Assembly: GCA_021018995.1 (NCBI GenBank)
Contig: CM037587.1
Span: 70,513,604-70,577,603, forward strand
Reading direction: 5' to 3'
Source: Chloranthus sessilifolius
Taxonomy: Eukaryota > Streptophyta > Magnoliopsida > Chloranthales > Chloranthaceae
DNA: 64,000 bases
The notes beneath the pieces are model-generated. The model saw only the letters and a list, made by a program, of their open reading frames with translations. It was not told the origin of the DNA and searched no databases. Of this stretch, positions 24,901 to 35,998 are shown piece after piece (positions within the stretch are counted from its first letter, which is position 1; every line of letters starts with the position of its first letter). A program made the translations under genes and the position numbers.

Positions 24901-25285
24901 GATTGGGTAAATGAGGGTGTTGGATTTTGAGAAGGTATGGGAAAATGGGGTATGGTTTGGGAAAATGATGGGGAATGAGGTGTTGGATTTTGGGAAAATA
25001 TGAGAAAATTTGGCATGTTAGATGTGGAAGAGAAGTGGGATAAATCTTGAGTGGTGGAGGAAGAATGGGGTGAAAAATGTGGTGGGTTTTGAGTTGACAT
25101 GGGGGAGAGAGGGGGTGAATTTTGGTTTGAGGTGGAGGGAAAGAGGGGTGCACCAAAGGGTCTAGTGACGGTAAATGGGGGTTGGGTGAACGGAATGGGA
25201 TTTCCTCCATGTGGGAATGAGTTGGAGAACGTGGTGGGGATGAATTAGGATCGAAATAAGCCGGATCAACTGCCCACGATATGGC
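22000..25285 (-). pseudogene. Gag region of element C with proline-rich N-terminal repeats
   Basis: The start resembles that of D (SWAVDP...HSHMEEIP). A long N-terminal region (about 23700-25285) is made of degenerate Pro/Ser/Thr/Asn repeats. It is followed by a Tat-type capsid domain (KFKVLIFDKYNGTGNP, then LALRWF and YVYN motifs) at about 23000-23660 and a C-terminal segment with ADYFSNPTPQ. A plus-strand gene is not indicated: the G-rich plus strand is only the complement of the Pro codons. It is part of a fossil. Confidence 0.78.
24101..24320 (-). repeat. Short tandem coding repeat in gag of C
   Basis: Imperfect units of about 20-30 bases encode SPSRPNT-like peptides on the minus strand. 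On the plus strand they read ccttgatgggcttggg. It looks like a recently expanded minisatellite inside the gag N-terminal region. Confidence 0.7.
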
Positions 25286-25762
25286 TTGGTGGCGGGTTAG
25301 GTACGGATGCCTCGGGTGGGGCTAGTAAAGTTTTCTTCTCCCCCTATGGGATGACGGAGGGTAAGGCGATGCCGTTGTGTCAATACCACAAGTTCTCTTT
25401 TTTTGGTATTTTTTGTTTTTCTTTATTTTTGGAAAAAGAAAATGAACCTTTTTACGATGAGTTCCAAGGCCTTGAAATTCCTGTTTCGGGTGGCGTTCGC
25501 ACCCCAAGTATTTTCCACGACGGGATTTCGACACGCTTCGGAAGAATCAAAGGGAAACCCCTTGATTGATGTGAAGGCGCGGGAATCCACGCGACGACCC
25601 GATCCCTTGGAAAAGTCAATAAGAGGGTGACCTCTTTTGACCGGCGAGAGAGTATTAGGTGTCGGAACGTGTGAGATATATCGAAGGCACTAAGCTACTA
25701 AGCAGGGAACTCAAGAGAAGTAAAAAAAGGCCTTAGATCCGGGCTACCCAGCCAGAAATATA

Positions 25763-25930
25763 CTTAGCGTATGTATTATATATGCTAGGCCAAGAATCTG
25801 AAGATTTGGGCTTAGTGTGTATATTATACATGCTAGGTAAAAGCTAAGGATTTTTAGCTTAGCGTGTATATTATACACGCTAGGGCAATTCTGGGGATTT
25901 TTGGCTTAGCGTGTATATTATACACGCTAA
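25763..25930. repeat. Palindrome array 1 in LTR of C
   Basis: Four palindromes, consensus TTAGCGTGTATATTATACACGCTA-like (core GTGTATATTATACAC), start near 25763, 25811, 25857 and 25904. Spacing is about 47 bases. Confidence 0.85.
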
Positions 25931-27710
25931 GTAAAAATAGTTTATATAAATTATTTTGATAGCAAATAGCAAGCCCGAATTTGGTCTGTTTCTTTGGTTT
26001 TCGGGAAGTGATGCTTCCGAGAACTGATTTTCTTTATTTATAACGGGTCCCTCCTCTCCGAACCTAGGGGTACAAGGTCGTTTCGGGATGACTAACACTC
26101 TCCCTAAGGGTTTTAAGCTTTATAATTGGATAGGTCACCCACCCTATATATGTCCGGCGCAACGACCTTCTCAGATACTAGATGGGGTGGTACTTTTTCG
26201 GATCATTACCACTAGGGGCTGTTGCCGTACTAAGAACCGAGACGTTTGTATCGCTGTCTAAATTCCCACCCTTTAAAATCTACCCCCGCAAAATTAAATT
26301 AAGTCCCTTAGTTCACTTTTAAGGTTCACTTTTTAAATTCAATTTTAAATGGGAGTTTGTTTAGGTTTAAAAATGGGTTGTGATGATCCCGTGCCGCCTC
26401 TACGGGCAGGCGTCCACTGGTAGAATATGATTGCGAAAATGTAAAAACTCAAGTAGGCCCGCTAAATGGCTAAGGCGTGTAAATGCACAAGTAAGCCCGC
26501 CAATCGGCTAAGGCATGTAAATGACCAAAAATAAATGAAAGTAAGGACAATGCTCAACTAGGCTTGCCAATCGGCTAAGGCTCGTAAATGACGAAATCGT
26601 AGGGGTGAGTACGAAAGAAAGAAAAGAACACAAAAAAATGTTAGTAAAAATAAAATAAAATAACAAAAGAGGCCAACCTTCAAGGGGGAAGCTCTACTAG
26701 CTACTCCCCAGCAGAGTCACCATCTATGCAACCGTGGGATCCCTCGCGAGTCCCTTCACGACGATGCACTCATAGAAAAAAATATAGAGTCACCACCCGG
26801 AGCTTTTGGTGTCCCGAGACACCTAAATCAATATTAAAAGCACCAAAGTGCAAAAATATGACTCTAATTCACCGGTCTAAAGCCAAAGGCTCTTGGGTAG
26901 GGGCTCCGGTTATCGATCAGGAAGGTGTTAGGCACCTGATCAACCCGCTCGAAAGCAGTCTCTACTTATGGCCAAAGAAAAAATAAAGCAGCACTTCCTC
27001 TTGTCCAAAGGCACTCCGATCCTATTTATGCCCCTCGCGATCACCAAAATTTCAGTGGCGTAACGGCGCAAATTCAAGGGTAGAGGAAAAGCAAAGAAGG
27101 TAGAGGAATAGAAGGGAGAGTCGGAGCTCTCGGGCCCTTATATCACCGATCTGGACCTTCGCGTGAGTGCACTTGATGAGCTTCCAATAGCTTAAAACGT
27201 TGAAAGATGGGTTCTAATCTCTAAGGCTTGGTAGCTAAGAGGTAGAAGAAGAAGGCTAAAAGGGTAGTTCTCACCTAGGTTAAGGGGGATGGAAGGTGGG
27301 GGATAAAGGATGATTTTGAATTCCAGAATTTGTATGGGTTTGGTACACTAAAGGGGAGAAGGAAATCTCTATTCATTCTCTCTTCGAAAATTTTTTCAAG
27401 CCTTTGTAAAGGGAGGGGTGACTCTATATTTCTAGAAAAGGAGAGGCTTAGGAGGGTTCTTAAGTGCTAATGTGATTAGCAATTAGGTAATCCTAAATCT
27501 AAGGATTTTGGGTTTTTCAAGGTTTTGGAAAGGTGGGAATTGGGTTTAATGGTAGATGATAGGGTGGAGTTTTGAAAGCCTAGAGAGTTGCAAATAGGTT
27601 CAATGGGGGTGCAATAGTCTTAAAGAAACCCACTCTAAACATTGGGGTGGTCAACAAGCCAAACCCCAAAAGTGATTTTTGAGCAAAATCCAAAAAATAC
27701 TGTAGCTAAG

Positions 27711-27886
27711 CCTAGCATGTATATTACACACGCTAGGCTTAGGAACAGTGACCTAGTTTTGAAGGTAGAGGTTCAGAATCTGCCCTGGAGCCCAAATAAA
27801 TCCAATTTGGTCTTGCGTGTATATTATACACGCTAGGCAAAATTTTGCCAAAAATTGCCTTAGCGTGTATATTATATACGCTAGGG
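27711..27886. repeat. Palindrome array 2 in LTR of C
   Basis: Three more copies of the same palindrome lie about 1.8 kb away in the same LTR (near 27711, 27813 and 27859). Confidence 0.82.
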
Positions 27887-28258
27887 TAAAATTCTGCAGT
27901 TTTCATCATTTTTCAAATTGTCATAACTTTTGGTATACAACTCGGATTGAAGCAATTTTTAGCTCGTTGGAAAGTTGGGAACATCCTCTTTCCAATGGTA
28001 TAGGTATCCGTTACAGCAGATGCCCCTATAAATTTTGACACTCCTCCTTCCAACCACTATTCAGGAGGGTTTGAATCAGACCTGGGAAGGGTTCTAATGG
28101 GTCTGGGATGGCTAGGATTAATTCCTAAGGGTTCGAGATGATTCATAAGGGTTTTAGGATGATTCTTAAGGATTTGTGAAATGTTTTTGAAAGCTCGGGG
28201 GTACACCCTTCTCGAAATATGTGTCGATCGGGCCTTGGGCCAAATTTGGGTGTCTACA

Positions 28259-31086
28259 ATGGGATAATGGGGAAAAACTAGGCATCAAGCAATTGGAGGG
28301 GTTTGGAGCTGTATATGATTGATATAGTGGTAAGGAAGCTAAATTGGTTTGAACATAATTGACGAGAGCCGGTGCTGGGAAATATGATCTTAAATCTAAG
28401 GGCTCTTCTTGGGGCGCCGGATTGGGGAAGTAATCGGCTAAATTCAAGGGGTCAATTGCTCCTATGTTTCCATCCTCCTGATTCCCCCACTTTGCTACCA
28501 TGAAGTTTTCTCTGGTACTGATGTATTTCAAGGGATCAAGCTGCTCTCCATCTTCTCTATTATATTGATGGTGGGCCTTGGGCCTATTCCCCCTGGCGGG
28601 TGTGGCGGAAGCGAAACTTGGTGAATATTGGTGTGTTGATTCACCTGGAGAGGTATCGGAGGGATGATTTTTCAGGCTTCTATCAGATCTTGTATTGCAT
28701 GCTTTAGAGGAAAGCATCAATCGGTTGGGTGTCTCGGCCCTTGGTGAAAATTGTAATGTGTGTTGGGGTTATAATTTCTTGGGAGGAGATTTGGTGGAGG
28801 GCGTGGTTGGAATGGCGTGATGAGGCCCTTTTAAACCAACAGTGGTAAAAGGATATTCAGGGATTGTCCCAACGATGTAAAAACTTGGTTAAATCAAGCC
28901 TTCCTCTGTTTAGGGGTCATCTATGTCTCAAGTCCATTGCCTGCTCTTGGTGTTGGTTCTACCGGCGCTAGGGCTTGCGGTGCTGCTCTAAAATGAAATG
29001 GTGTCATATTCGTGTTGGGCTGTATAGTTTGAATATCTGTCCCTATTCTTTTCTCATTTCTTTGCTCAGTGAACACTCGGGCCCCGCTGGTTATGGTTTT
29101 GTTCAAACAACCCTCTCTAATTGCATACTCTCAACGATTGTCATTTCTTACCAAGTTAGTAAAGTTGGATTGTTGCTAGTATACCGAGAAATTTGAGATG
29201 ACTAGAAGAGTGCTTTTTGAGATCATCTCGATTTATTCATCGTTGCGTATTCGATTTCTTACTTGGGCTACCCAGGCTCTCCATCTCCCAAGGTATTCAT
29301 TGAATGTTTCATCGAGTTTCTGTTTCAATCAAGCCAAATTAAATTTTTGTGGCTCGATAGCAATATTGTAGACATATTATTCTTGAAACAGGTGGGTCAG
29401 GTCTTTCCAACTTTTTATCATGGATGGTTCAAGAGAAGTGAACCATCTTAGAGCAAAACCTATAAAGCTTTTCTGGAACACTTTGATGAGGAGTCGTTCA
29501 TCTCTGTCGTATTGGCACATGTCTCAACAATATAATTTTAGGTGGGTAATAGGGTTGTCAGTGCCATTGTATTTATTAAATGACGGTACTTTGAATTTGG
29601 GTGGCAAAGGCACCTCAACAAAAAGGCACAGATCTGAAAAATTTATGGCATGGATCTCGATCCCCCCTAGCTTCATTAGCTATTTCTGAATTTTATCCAT
29701 TTGTTCCTTTAACAGCTTTGATTCTCTGGATGGTGGGGTTGTTCCCTCAACAAGCTATCTCCATTCATTCTAGATTGCCTGTGGATTGGTAAAGGTGGGC
29801 AGTGAGGGGGTGAAATTGGCAAATGCCCTCATGTAGGCTCCACTATTTCGGGCCTCATCCTCCTCATATTGATTACCCGTATCAATAAATGAGGGAGGAA
29901 TGAGATTGATTGGATTTTGGAGGGATTGAGTAGGTGCCTGATGAGGCCACTGTAAGTGGGGGAGGCTTTGATGAGTGGCTTGTGGGGGTAAGGGGATGGG
30001 AAAATTGAGGATTTTGGGTGGGTGCCAAGTGAAGCCATTATATATTTTGGGAATTTTGAGGATTGGGTTGGGGAGTGAGTGGATGAGCAAATTGAGGATG
30101 GTGGACGGTTTGGGATGGACTCCCATGTTGGGTGGGGTGTGATGGGTGTGGATGAATAGGGTTCATGCTAGGTTATGGAATTGGGTGAAATGGGTTTGCC
30201 ATTTGAGGGGGAATGGGGGGTGTGCTTGTGGGATGTAATGGTAGGTGGGAATTGGGGGAATTGTGGGGGGTTTGAAAATGTGACCCTTGAACTTGAGTTG
30301 GTATGGGCTTATGTTTGGGTATTGGGATTTTGAGGCCCACTTGGATGGCCCCATGGTTGATATTGGGTGGTGTGAATTATGGGTGTTTGATTGGGGTTGG
30401 CATCTTCGGTGAATGGGGTGTGAAGACTTTGGAGGGTTTATTGCGGATTAGGTATTTGGGTTGGATGAGGAAGGCTCTGGGAGGCCTTTCAGGCAGTTAT
30501 GCCCTCACCATATAATCCATCATGGCCATGGTATTAGTAAAGGGGGTATATGTGAATGGCCTTTCTGATGAGGGGGCTGTATGGGAAAAATTGGGCATGA
30601 CTTGACTAGATGTGGGGGACACAATGGGCATGACCTGGGTGGATGATGGAAAATTGGGCATGGTTCGGGTGGATGTGGGAAAATTGGGCATGGTTTGGGT
30701 TGATGTGGGGGAAAAAGAGGTGAAGTTTGAGTGGATGTGAGAAAATTGGGCATGGTTTGGGTTGATGTGGGGGGAAAATGAGGTGAAGTTTGGGTGGATG
30801 TGTGAAAATGGGGTGCATTTGGATTGGATGTGGAGGGAAAATTGGGTAATGCTTGAGTGGATGTGTGAAAAAAAGTGGGTGTGCCTTGAGTGGATGTTGG
30901 TGAAAAGATAGATAAATTTTGAGTGGATGTGGATGGGAAAATTGGTGCATCGAATGGTCCGGTGATATTGAATCGAGGTTGGGTGTGGGGATCGAAGGTG
31001 GGTATCTCCTCCATGTGAGAATGAGGTGGAGAATGTGGTGGGGATGAATCGGGGTCAAAGATGATTGGATCAACCGCCCAAGACAT
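28259..31086 (-). pseudogene. Gag region of element D
   Basis: The start MSWAVDPIIFDPDSSPP is followed by a long run of STQ/PNFP-type repeats (about 30500-30960). A capsid-like domain (about 29250-29690) shows KFKV, KYNGT, ALRWF and YVYN motifs. The C-terminal segment has LADYFPNPAPQ. The order matches the gag of C. It is part of a fossil. Confidence 0.78.
30500..30960 (-). repeat. Degenerate STQ/PNFP coding repeats in gag of D
   Basis: Units of roughly 30-45 bases encode peptides such as PPTSTQTMPNF, repeated about ten times with variation. The equivalent part of C (24570-25100) has the same kind of repeat. Confidence 0.7.
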
Positions 31087-31608
31087 GGTTTGTTGGTGGG
31101 TGGGGTAAGGGTTCTTCGGGTATAGACTGAAGACCTTTCTTCTCCTTCCCCTATGGGATGGTGGCGGGTTTAGCGATGTCGTGATTGCGGCACCACAAGC
31201 TCTCTTTTTTGGATTTTTATATATAAATTTTTTATTTTTTTTAATGATTATGAATTTTTGAAAATGAAAATTTTTTGAACTATTTCTCTTTGATTCCTAT
31301 TGTGCTCTTTGGGGCCTTAGAACTCCCTTTTTGGGTGGAATTTACACCCCCAATGCCTCCAACGGCAGGCTCCCAATACCCTTTTTAGGAATCAAAAGAA
31401 TAACAAATCCCTTGATCCTTAAAGGCACGAAAATCCAAGTGATAACCCGATCCCTCGGAAGAGCCAATAAGAGGGTGACCTCTCCTGACTGGCAAGGGCA
31501 TTTTAGGTGTCAAAAGGTGTGAGATTTATCAGGAGTCTTAAAGCCACTAAGCGAGGGGTTGGGAACTATGGAAACAGGCCTCAAAATTCTGAAAAATCTG
31601 TATATTAG

Positions 31609-31780
31609 GCTATGCGTACATAATATGTACGCATGAGCAAATTTTTGGATTTTTAAACTATGCGTACATAGCATGTACGTATGAACAAATTTTTTATTTT
31701 TTGACTATGTGTACATAGTATGTACGGACGAAGGATTATTTGGATTTTTTGGCTATGCGTACATATTATGTACACACAAA
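31609..31780. repeat. Palindrome array 1 in LTR of D
   Basis: Four copies of a palindrome with core GCGTACATARTATGTACGC are spaced about 46-50 bases apart. The position is equivalent to 25763-25930 in C, but the arms are different. Confidence 0.82.
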
Positions 31781-33629
31781 TTGATATATACAAATTTTCA
31801 GACAACAGATCCCAGTTGGGCTTTGATTTTGTATTTCGGAAACAATGTCTCTGAGGACTGTTTGTCGCTATTTTTTGGGTCCCTCCTTTCCGCACCTAAG
31901 GGATACAAGGCAGATTCAGTTTTGCTAATGCGCTCCCCAAGGTGTTAAGGCTTTGTAAAGTTCGGTCACCCACCCGATATACCTCCGACGCAAGTGCCTT
32001 CTCAAGTACTGGATTGGGTGGTTCTTTTTGAGATCATCGCCACTAGGGCGGCCACTCTACTTGGAGCCGAGACGGGTATATCACTGCCTATATTCTCCCG
32101 CTTTTGTAAAAGCTACCCGCGAGAATGAATTAATTAAGTCCCTCTTGGTTCACTTTTAAAATTCAATTTTAAGGGAGTTTTCTTTAAGTCAAAAAATAGG
32201 TTGTTAGAGTCCCGTGCCACCTCTACGGGTCGGCGTCCACTGATGGAATATGAGCCTAAATTATCAAGTAACTTGTCAAACGGCTAAGGTGATAAAATGA
32301 CAGAAAATGAAGTTAAGCTATCAAGTAACCCACCAAGCGGCTAAGGTGATAAAATAATGAAAAATGAAGCTAACCTATCAGATAACCCGCCAAACGGTTA
32401 AGGTGGTAAATGACAGAATCATAAGGCTACATAAAAAGTTCATCAAGTAGGCCCGCCAAACAACTTAGGGTGGTAAATGACAGAATCGTAGCAGTAAGTA
32501 TAAAAAAAATGCGGAATCGTAGGGATAAGTAAGCAAAAGAAACAAAAAGTTAGCAAAACAAGGAAAAACACAAAAAAGAAAAAGGTCAAAGCTTCAAGAA
32601 GAAGCTCTACAAGTTGTCCCCAACGAAGTCGCCATATGTGCAATTGTGGGCTATCGCGAGTCCCTCGCGACGATGTGCTCATAAAAAGATGGAGTCGCCA
32701 CCCAAAGCTTTTGGTATCCCAGGATACCTCAAAATAGATATATAAGCACCGAAGTGTAAAAATATGACTCGGATTTACCGGTTAACGCCAAAGGCTCTTA
32801 GGTAGGGCTTCAGTTATCAATCAAGAAGGTGTTGGGCATCCAATCGACCAGCTCGTAAGCGGTTTCTACTATGACCGGATCTATGTTTAGATGATTTATA
32901 ATATATATATATATATATAACAAAGTGCGTGGCACTTCTCCTTGCTCAAAGGCACTCCGATCTAATTTGAGCCCCCCACAATCACCACAATTTCGGCGGC
33001 GTAACGGCTCAAATTCTATGATAGAGGAAAAGCAAAAAGAAGGTAGAGGAATAGAGGGGAGAGCTGGAGCTTTCGGGCCCTTGTAGCACCATTTGTTGGA
33101 TCCTTGCGCAAGAGCGACACCGGTGAACTTCCGAAAACAAATGAGTTAGAGGAAGGGTGGTTCTAACTTGCTATGGTTTGGAAGGATATGAGCTTGGGTA
33201 TGATGATGGAACTCATGGTATGAGATGGGTTAGGATTCTAAAGTTTGGAAATTTTCAAGTTTTAGGCAAGTGAGGAGACAAAGGGGTAGAGTTTCTTCTC
33301 TTAAAAATTTCAAAAGATTCCTTAAACAAGGGGGGTGGCTCTCTATTTATAGAGTTGAGGATAATTAGAGGGCTACTTAAGGGCAAATATTTTTAGCAAT
33401 TAGGTAATCTCTAATCTAAGGTTTTCTAGGTTTTTGGAAGCTTAGATGGATAGGAACTTGGGTTTAATGGTAGATGATAGGGTGGGTTTCTAAATGGCAA
33501 AAGGGTAGAACTTAAGGCTAGGAGGAGTGCAAGAGTCCTAAAGAAACCCACCCCAAACTTTGGGGTGGTCAAAAAGTCAAACCTCAAAATTGATTTTTGA
33601 TCATTTTTTACAAAAAAATAAACTTTTAA

Positions 33630-33917
33630 GCTATGTATATAGTATGTACGCATAGCTTAGGAACAGTATTTTTTACAAAAACTAAGAAGTCCAGAGCCCG
33701 AGCTAGGGCAATTCTGAAGAAAAAGCCAAAATTGGCTATGCGTACATAATATGTACACATAGACCCAAACTATGCATTAGCCAATTTCTGCCATAAATTG
33801 CCTATGCGTAAATAGTATGTACGCATAGCCCCAAACTTTGGTTATGTGTACATACTATGTACGCATAGCCAATTCCTGCTAGAAATTGCCTATGTGTACA
33901 TAGTATGTATGCATAGC
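33630..33917. repeat. Palindrome array 2 in LTR of D
   Basis: Five copies of the CTATGCGTACATAGTATGTACGCATAG-type palindrome (core GTACATAGTATGTAC) lie here, equivalent to 27711-27886 in C. Confidence 0.82.
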
Positions 33918-34164
33918 CCATTCTTTGGGCCAAATTTGAAGGGCCGATTTGTGGGTGCGGGTTGGGTCTAGTATGGGTCTGGATTGGCTTCTAAGGTTTC
34001 GAGGAGGGTCTCTATGTATATGGGATGAACTCTAAGGGTTCAGGATGTGCTCTTAGGGCTCGGGTTGATTCCTAAGGGTTTTGGGAATGCTTTCGGAAGC
34101 TCGGGAATACGCCATTCTCGAAGTATGGATCAATCGAGCCTTGAGCCCAATTTAGATGTCTATA

Positions 34165-34600
34165 AGGCTTAAATGAATAAACTCGGCATATGATTGATGC
34201 TACTTATGGGGGGATGTTTCTTACATTGACTGCTAAGGATGCTTGGGAACTCTTTGAGACCTTCAGTGAGGACTCACTGCAACACGATGCATCGAGGTGG
34301 GGTGAATCGAAGGCTTTAAGGAACACATCTCCTAGGCGAGGAGAACTGTGTGAATTAATACCAATGATGAATTGTTTTTCGAAGCTAATGTTTTGGAAAA
34401 CCAAAGTTCAGTCCCTGTTGGGTATAAAATTGCACCCAACATCTCTAAGAAAAGAGGCTTGTGGCATCTACCACCACCCAGCTCGAATGGCTCCCCAATG
34501 TCCTGTTGATCCTTACTACCCCCCACTAATTCAAACTATATTGAAGGGACATGCATTTAAGGGAAAGGCATCAACCCCCGCTAATCAAAGTTGAGTCCCT
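34165..34600 (+). pseudogene. Gag-like relic of an older Athila-like element (H)
   Basis: The plus strand encodes MIDATYGGMFL followed by a KDAWELFETFSEDS segment. This resembles the DASCGGTYMHKT...EAWELFEVISEN part of gag in B and F. The remainder is not matched. It is a short fossil piece whose upstream part is replaced by element D. Confidence 0.55.
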
Positions 34601-34975
34601 CTCAGACCTCGTTGAGCTACCGACTCATTCGTAGAAATTTTTTTGTAAAATATGTAAACTATTTCTTTTATTGTTTTTAGGAAATTCTGTTAGAAAGTAT
34701 TACGATTCAAATCACAATGAAATACGATCGATCGTAGCTTCTTCTCTAATGTATACTATTTCGAGTGAATGTATGAAATCACGAGCACGCTTAATTTCTT
34801 TACCTTAGATGTTCAAAGCATAGTGATTACGATTTGAATCATATGGGAATTCGACCTTTCGTAAGCTGAAAAGCTAGAGCCGAACCGTCAACTCTAGGTT
34901 ACACATGCGCGTGATAATCGGTTTAGTAGGTCATTACTGAAATAGGGCCTACTTATTCGACCGTGAAGGCGTTCG
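34601..34975. other. Unassigned DNA left of element F
   Basis: I see no gene or repeat match here. The last five bases, GTTCG, are one copy of the target duplication of element F. Confidence 0.5.
34971..34975. repeat. Target site duplication of F, left copy
   Basis: GTTCG directly precedes the LTR start TGTTAAGACC. The matching copy is at 61496-61500. Confidence 0.9.
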
Positions 34976-35159
34976 TGTTAAGACCTGAAAAGTACCACTT
35001 TTCACCCCTTAACTTAACCTTTGATTAGACCCTTAGCCACCTAATAAACTCTTCTTAAGTGTTTTGTTCAGGAAATAATCAGCAGTGAAATAAGGCCAAG
35101 AATCCTGTTATGGAGCTTGCTTTGGCACCAGATGCCCCTCAGCAAGAATGAACTTTGAA

Positions 35160-35830
35160 GCCTCGCGCAGATCAGCTGAGCTTCTCAAGGCTTTACAAAA
35201 ACCTCTCGAGTAGATGAATGACTGAGGAGCTTCAGAAACTCAACCTCGCGCAGCTCTCGCGAAGCTCAAGAGTAGAACACATCGCTCAGTGTCGCGCAGC
35301 TCTCGCGAAGCTCAAGAGTAGAACACATCGCTCAGTGTCACGCAGTTCAAAGCAGACCTCTCTCAATCTCACGAAGTTCTCTTAAGACAGAGAGAGCAGG
35401 AAGATTCCTCAGGTTGTCAGCGTTAATCGTCAAGGTACAATTCTCAGAAGAAGAACGCCTCGCGTAGTTCGCGCATCATTCAAGAAAGAAAGCATCCTGG
35501 TGAAGGCAAAGCCAAGCTCGTGAAGTCCAAGTAAAGAGAAGAGCTCACGCAGTTCTCGCGCTGCTGCCTAGCAAAGTAATCTACCGCGCGACTGCTTGAA
35601 TTGCAACTTCGCGACGCTTGAGACTATGTTTTCTATTCAACCTCGCGAACTCTAACCCAGCGAGAGCTCAACTCTCTACCAGGCGACTGCCTGAAGAGCA
35701 AACCAAGGCAACCTCACGATGGCTGAAGCTTCAGTGTCAAATCATCCTAGGGAAGAGCAATGAGCTACCACGCGATAAGTCTAAGAAACTATAGCTACCT
35801 AGCGAGGCTCTGAACCTAAACTTCCACCTC
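35160..35830 (+). promoter_or_regulatory. CGCG-box cluster in U3 of F
   Basis: About thirteen CGCG motifs lie in 670 bases that are otherwise CpG-poor. VCGCGB is the known binding site of plant CAMTA (calmodulin-binding) transcription factors. The link to CAMTA is inference from the motif. Confidence 0.5.
35247..35338 (+). repeat. 46-bp tandem duplication in 5' LTR of F
   Basis: Two adjacent copies (35247-35292 and 35293-35338) each begin CGCGCAGCTCTCGCGAAG. The 3' LTR has one copy, which accounts for the 46-bp length difference, so the duplication arose after insertion. Confidence 0.9.
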
Positions 35831-35933
35831 TTCAGCAGAGGGCATTCTAGAAATTTCTAGTGACTAGGGCACGCACTCCCACGCTCAAATATCCATGCAC
35901 ACGCCCCGAGGCATCCAAGGATCAGTATAAGGC

Positions 35934-35998
35934 CACGTGGCATCATTAAAATTAGGGTTTCCTAACCCTAATGCGCCGCCACCCCACTGTTATATATA
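35934..35998 (+). promoter_or_regulatory. Core promoter of F LTR: G-box, telo-box dyad, TATA
   Basis: CACGTG is at 35934-35939, the inverted telo-box pair TTAGGGTTTCCTAACCCTAA at 35952-35971 and TATATATA at 35991-35998. The same order occurs in the 3' LTR (TATA 60059-60066) and in element B. Confidence 0.7.

Larger units (their letters stand above)
21241..28258 (-). mobile_element. Element C: Tat/Retand-like, LTR-gag-protease part
   Basis: On the minus strand an LTR (start TGTAGACACC at 28258) is followed by a long gag and a protease. RT, RNase H and integrase are not seen for this copy. Its gag resembles that of D next door, but the LTR palindromes differ in sequence. It is a fossil carrying perhaps ten or more breaks. 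There is no second LTR to date it. Confidence 0.8.
25400..28258 (-). repeat. 5' LTR of element C
   Basis: The LTR is about 2.86 kb. The outer end is clear (TGTAGACACC on the minus strand at 28258). The inner end is approximate. It aligns throughout with the LTR of D (31205-34164). Two clusters of palindromes lie at 25763-25930 and 27711-27886. A degenerate tandem repeat with GGCTAAGG units lies at about 26440-26590. Confidence 0.78.
28259..34164 (-). mobile_element. Element D: Tat/Retand-like, LTR and gag part
   Basis: An LTR at about 31205-34164 and a gag at 28259-31086 lie on the minus strand. The rest of the element is not seen: the gag meets the LTR start of element C at 28258/28259, consistent with C having inserted into D or with a join between them. 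It is a fossil with roughly ten breaks. Confidence 0.78.
31205..34164 (-). repeat. 5' LTR of element D
   Basis: The LTR is about 2.96 kb. The outer end reads TATAGACATC on the minus strand at 34164. The inner end is approximate. Palindrome clusters lie at 31609-31780 and 33630-33917. An AT microsatellite is at 32897-32920 and repeated GGCTAAGGTG units are at about 32270-32480. Confidence 0.77.

Noticed and set aside
25763-25930. Regularly spaced repeats resembling a CRISPR array
   Set aside because: The units are palindromes inside a plant LTR, with related rather than unique spacers, and there are no cas genes.
32897-32920. AT dinucleotide run as a possible matrix attachment or origin
   Set aside because: It is a plain microsatellite within the LTR of D, and nothing else supports a special role.
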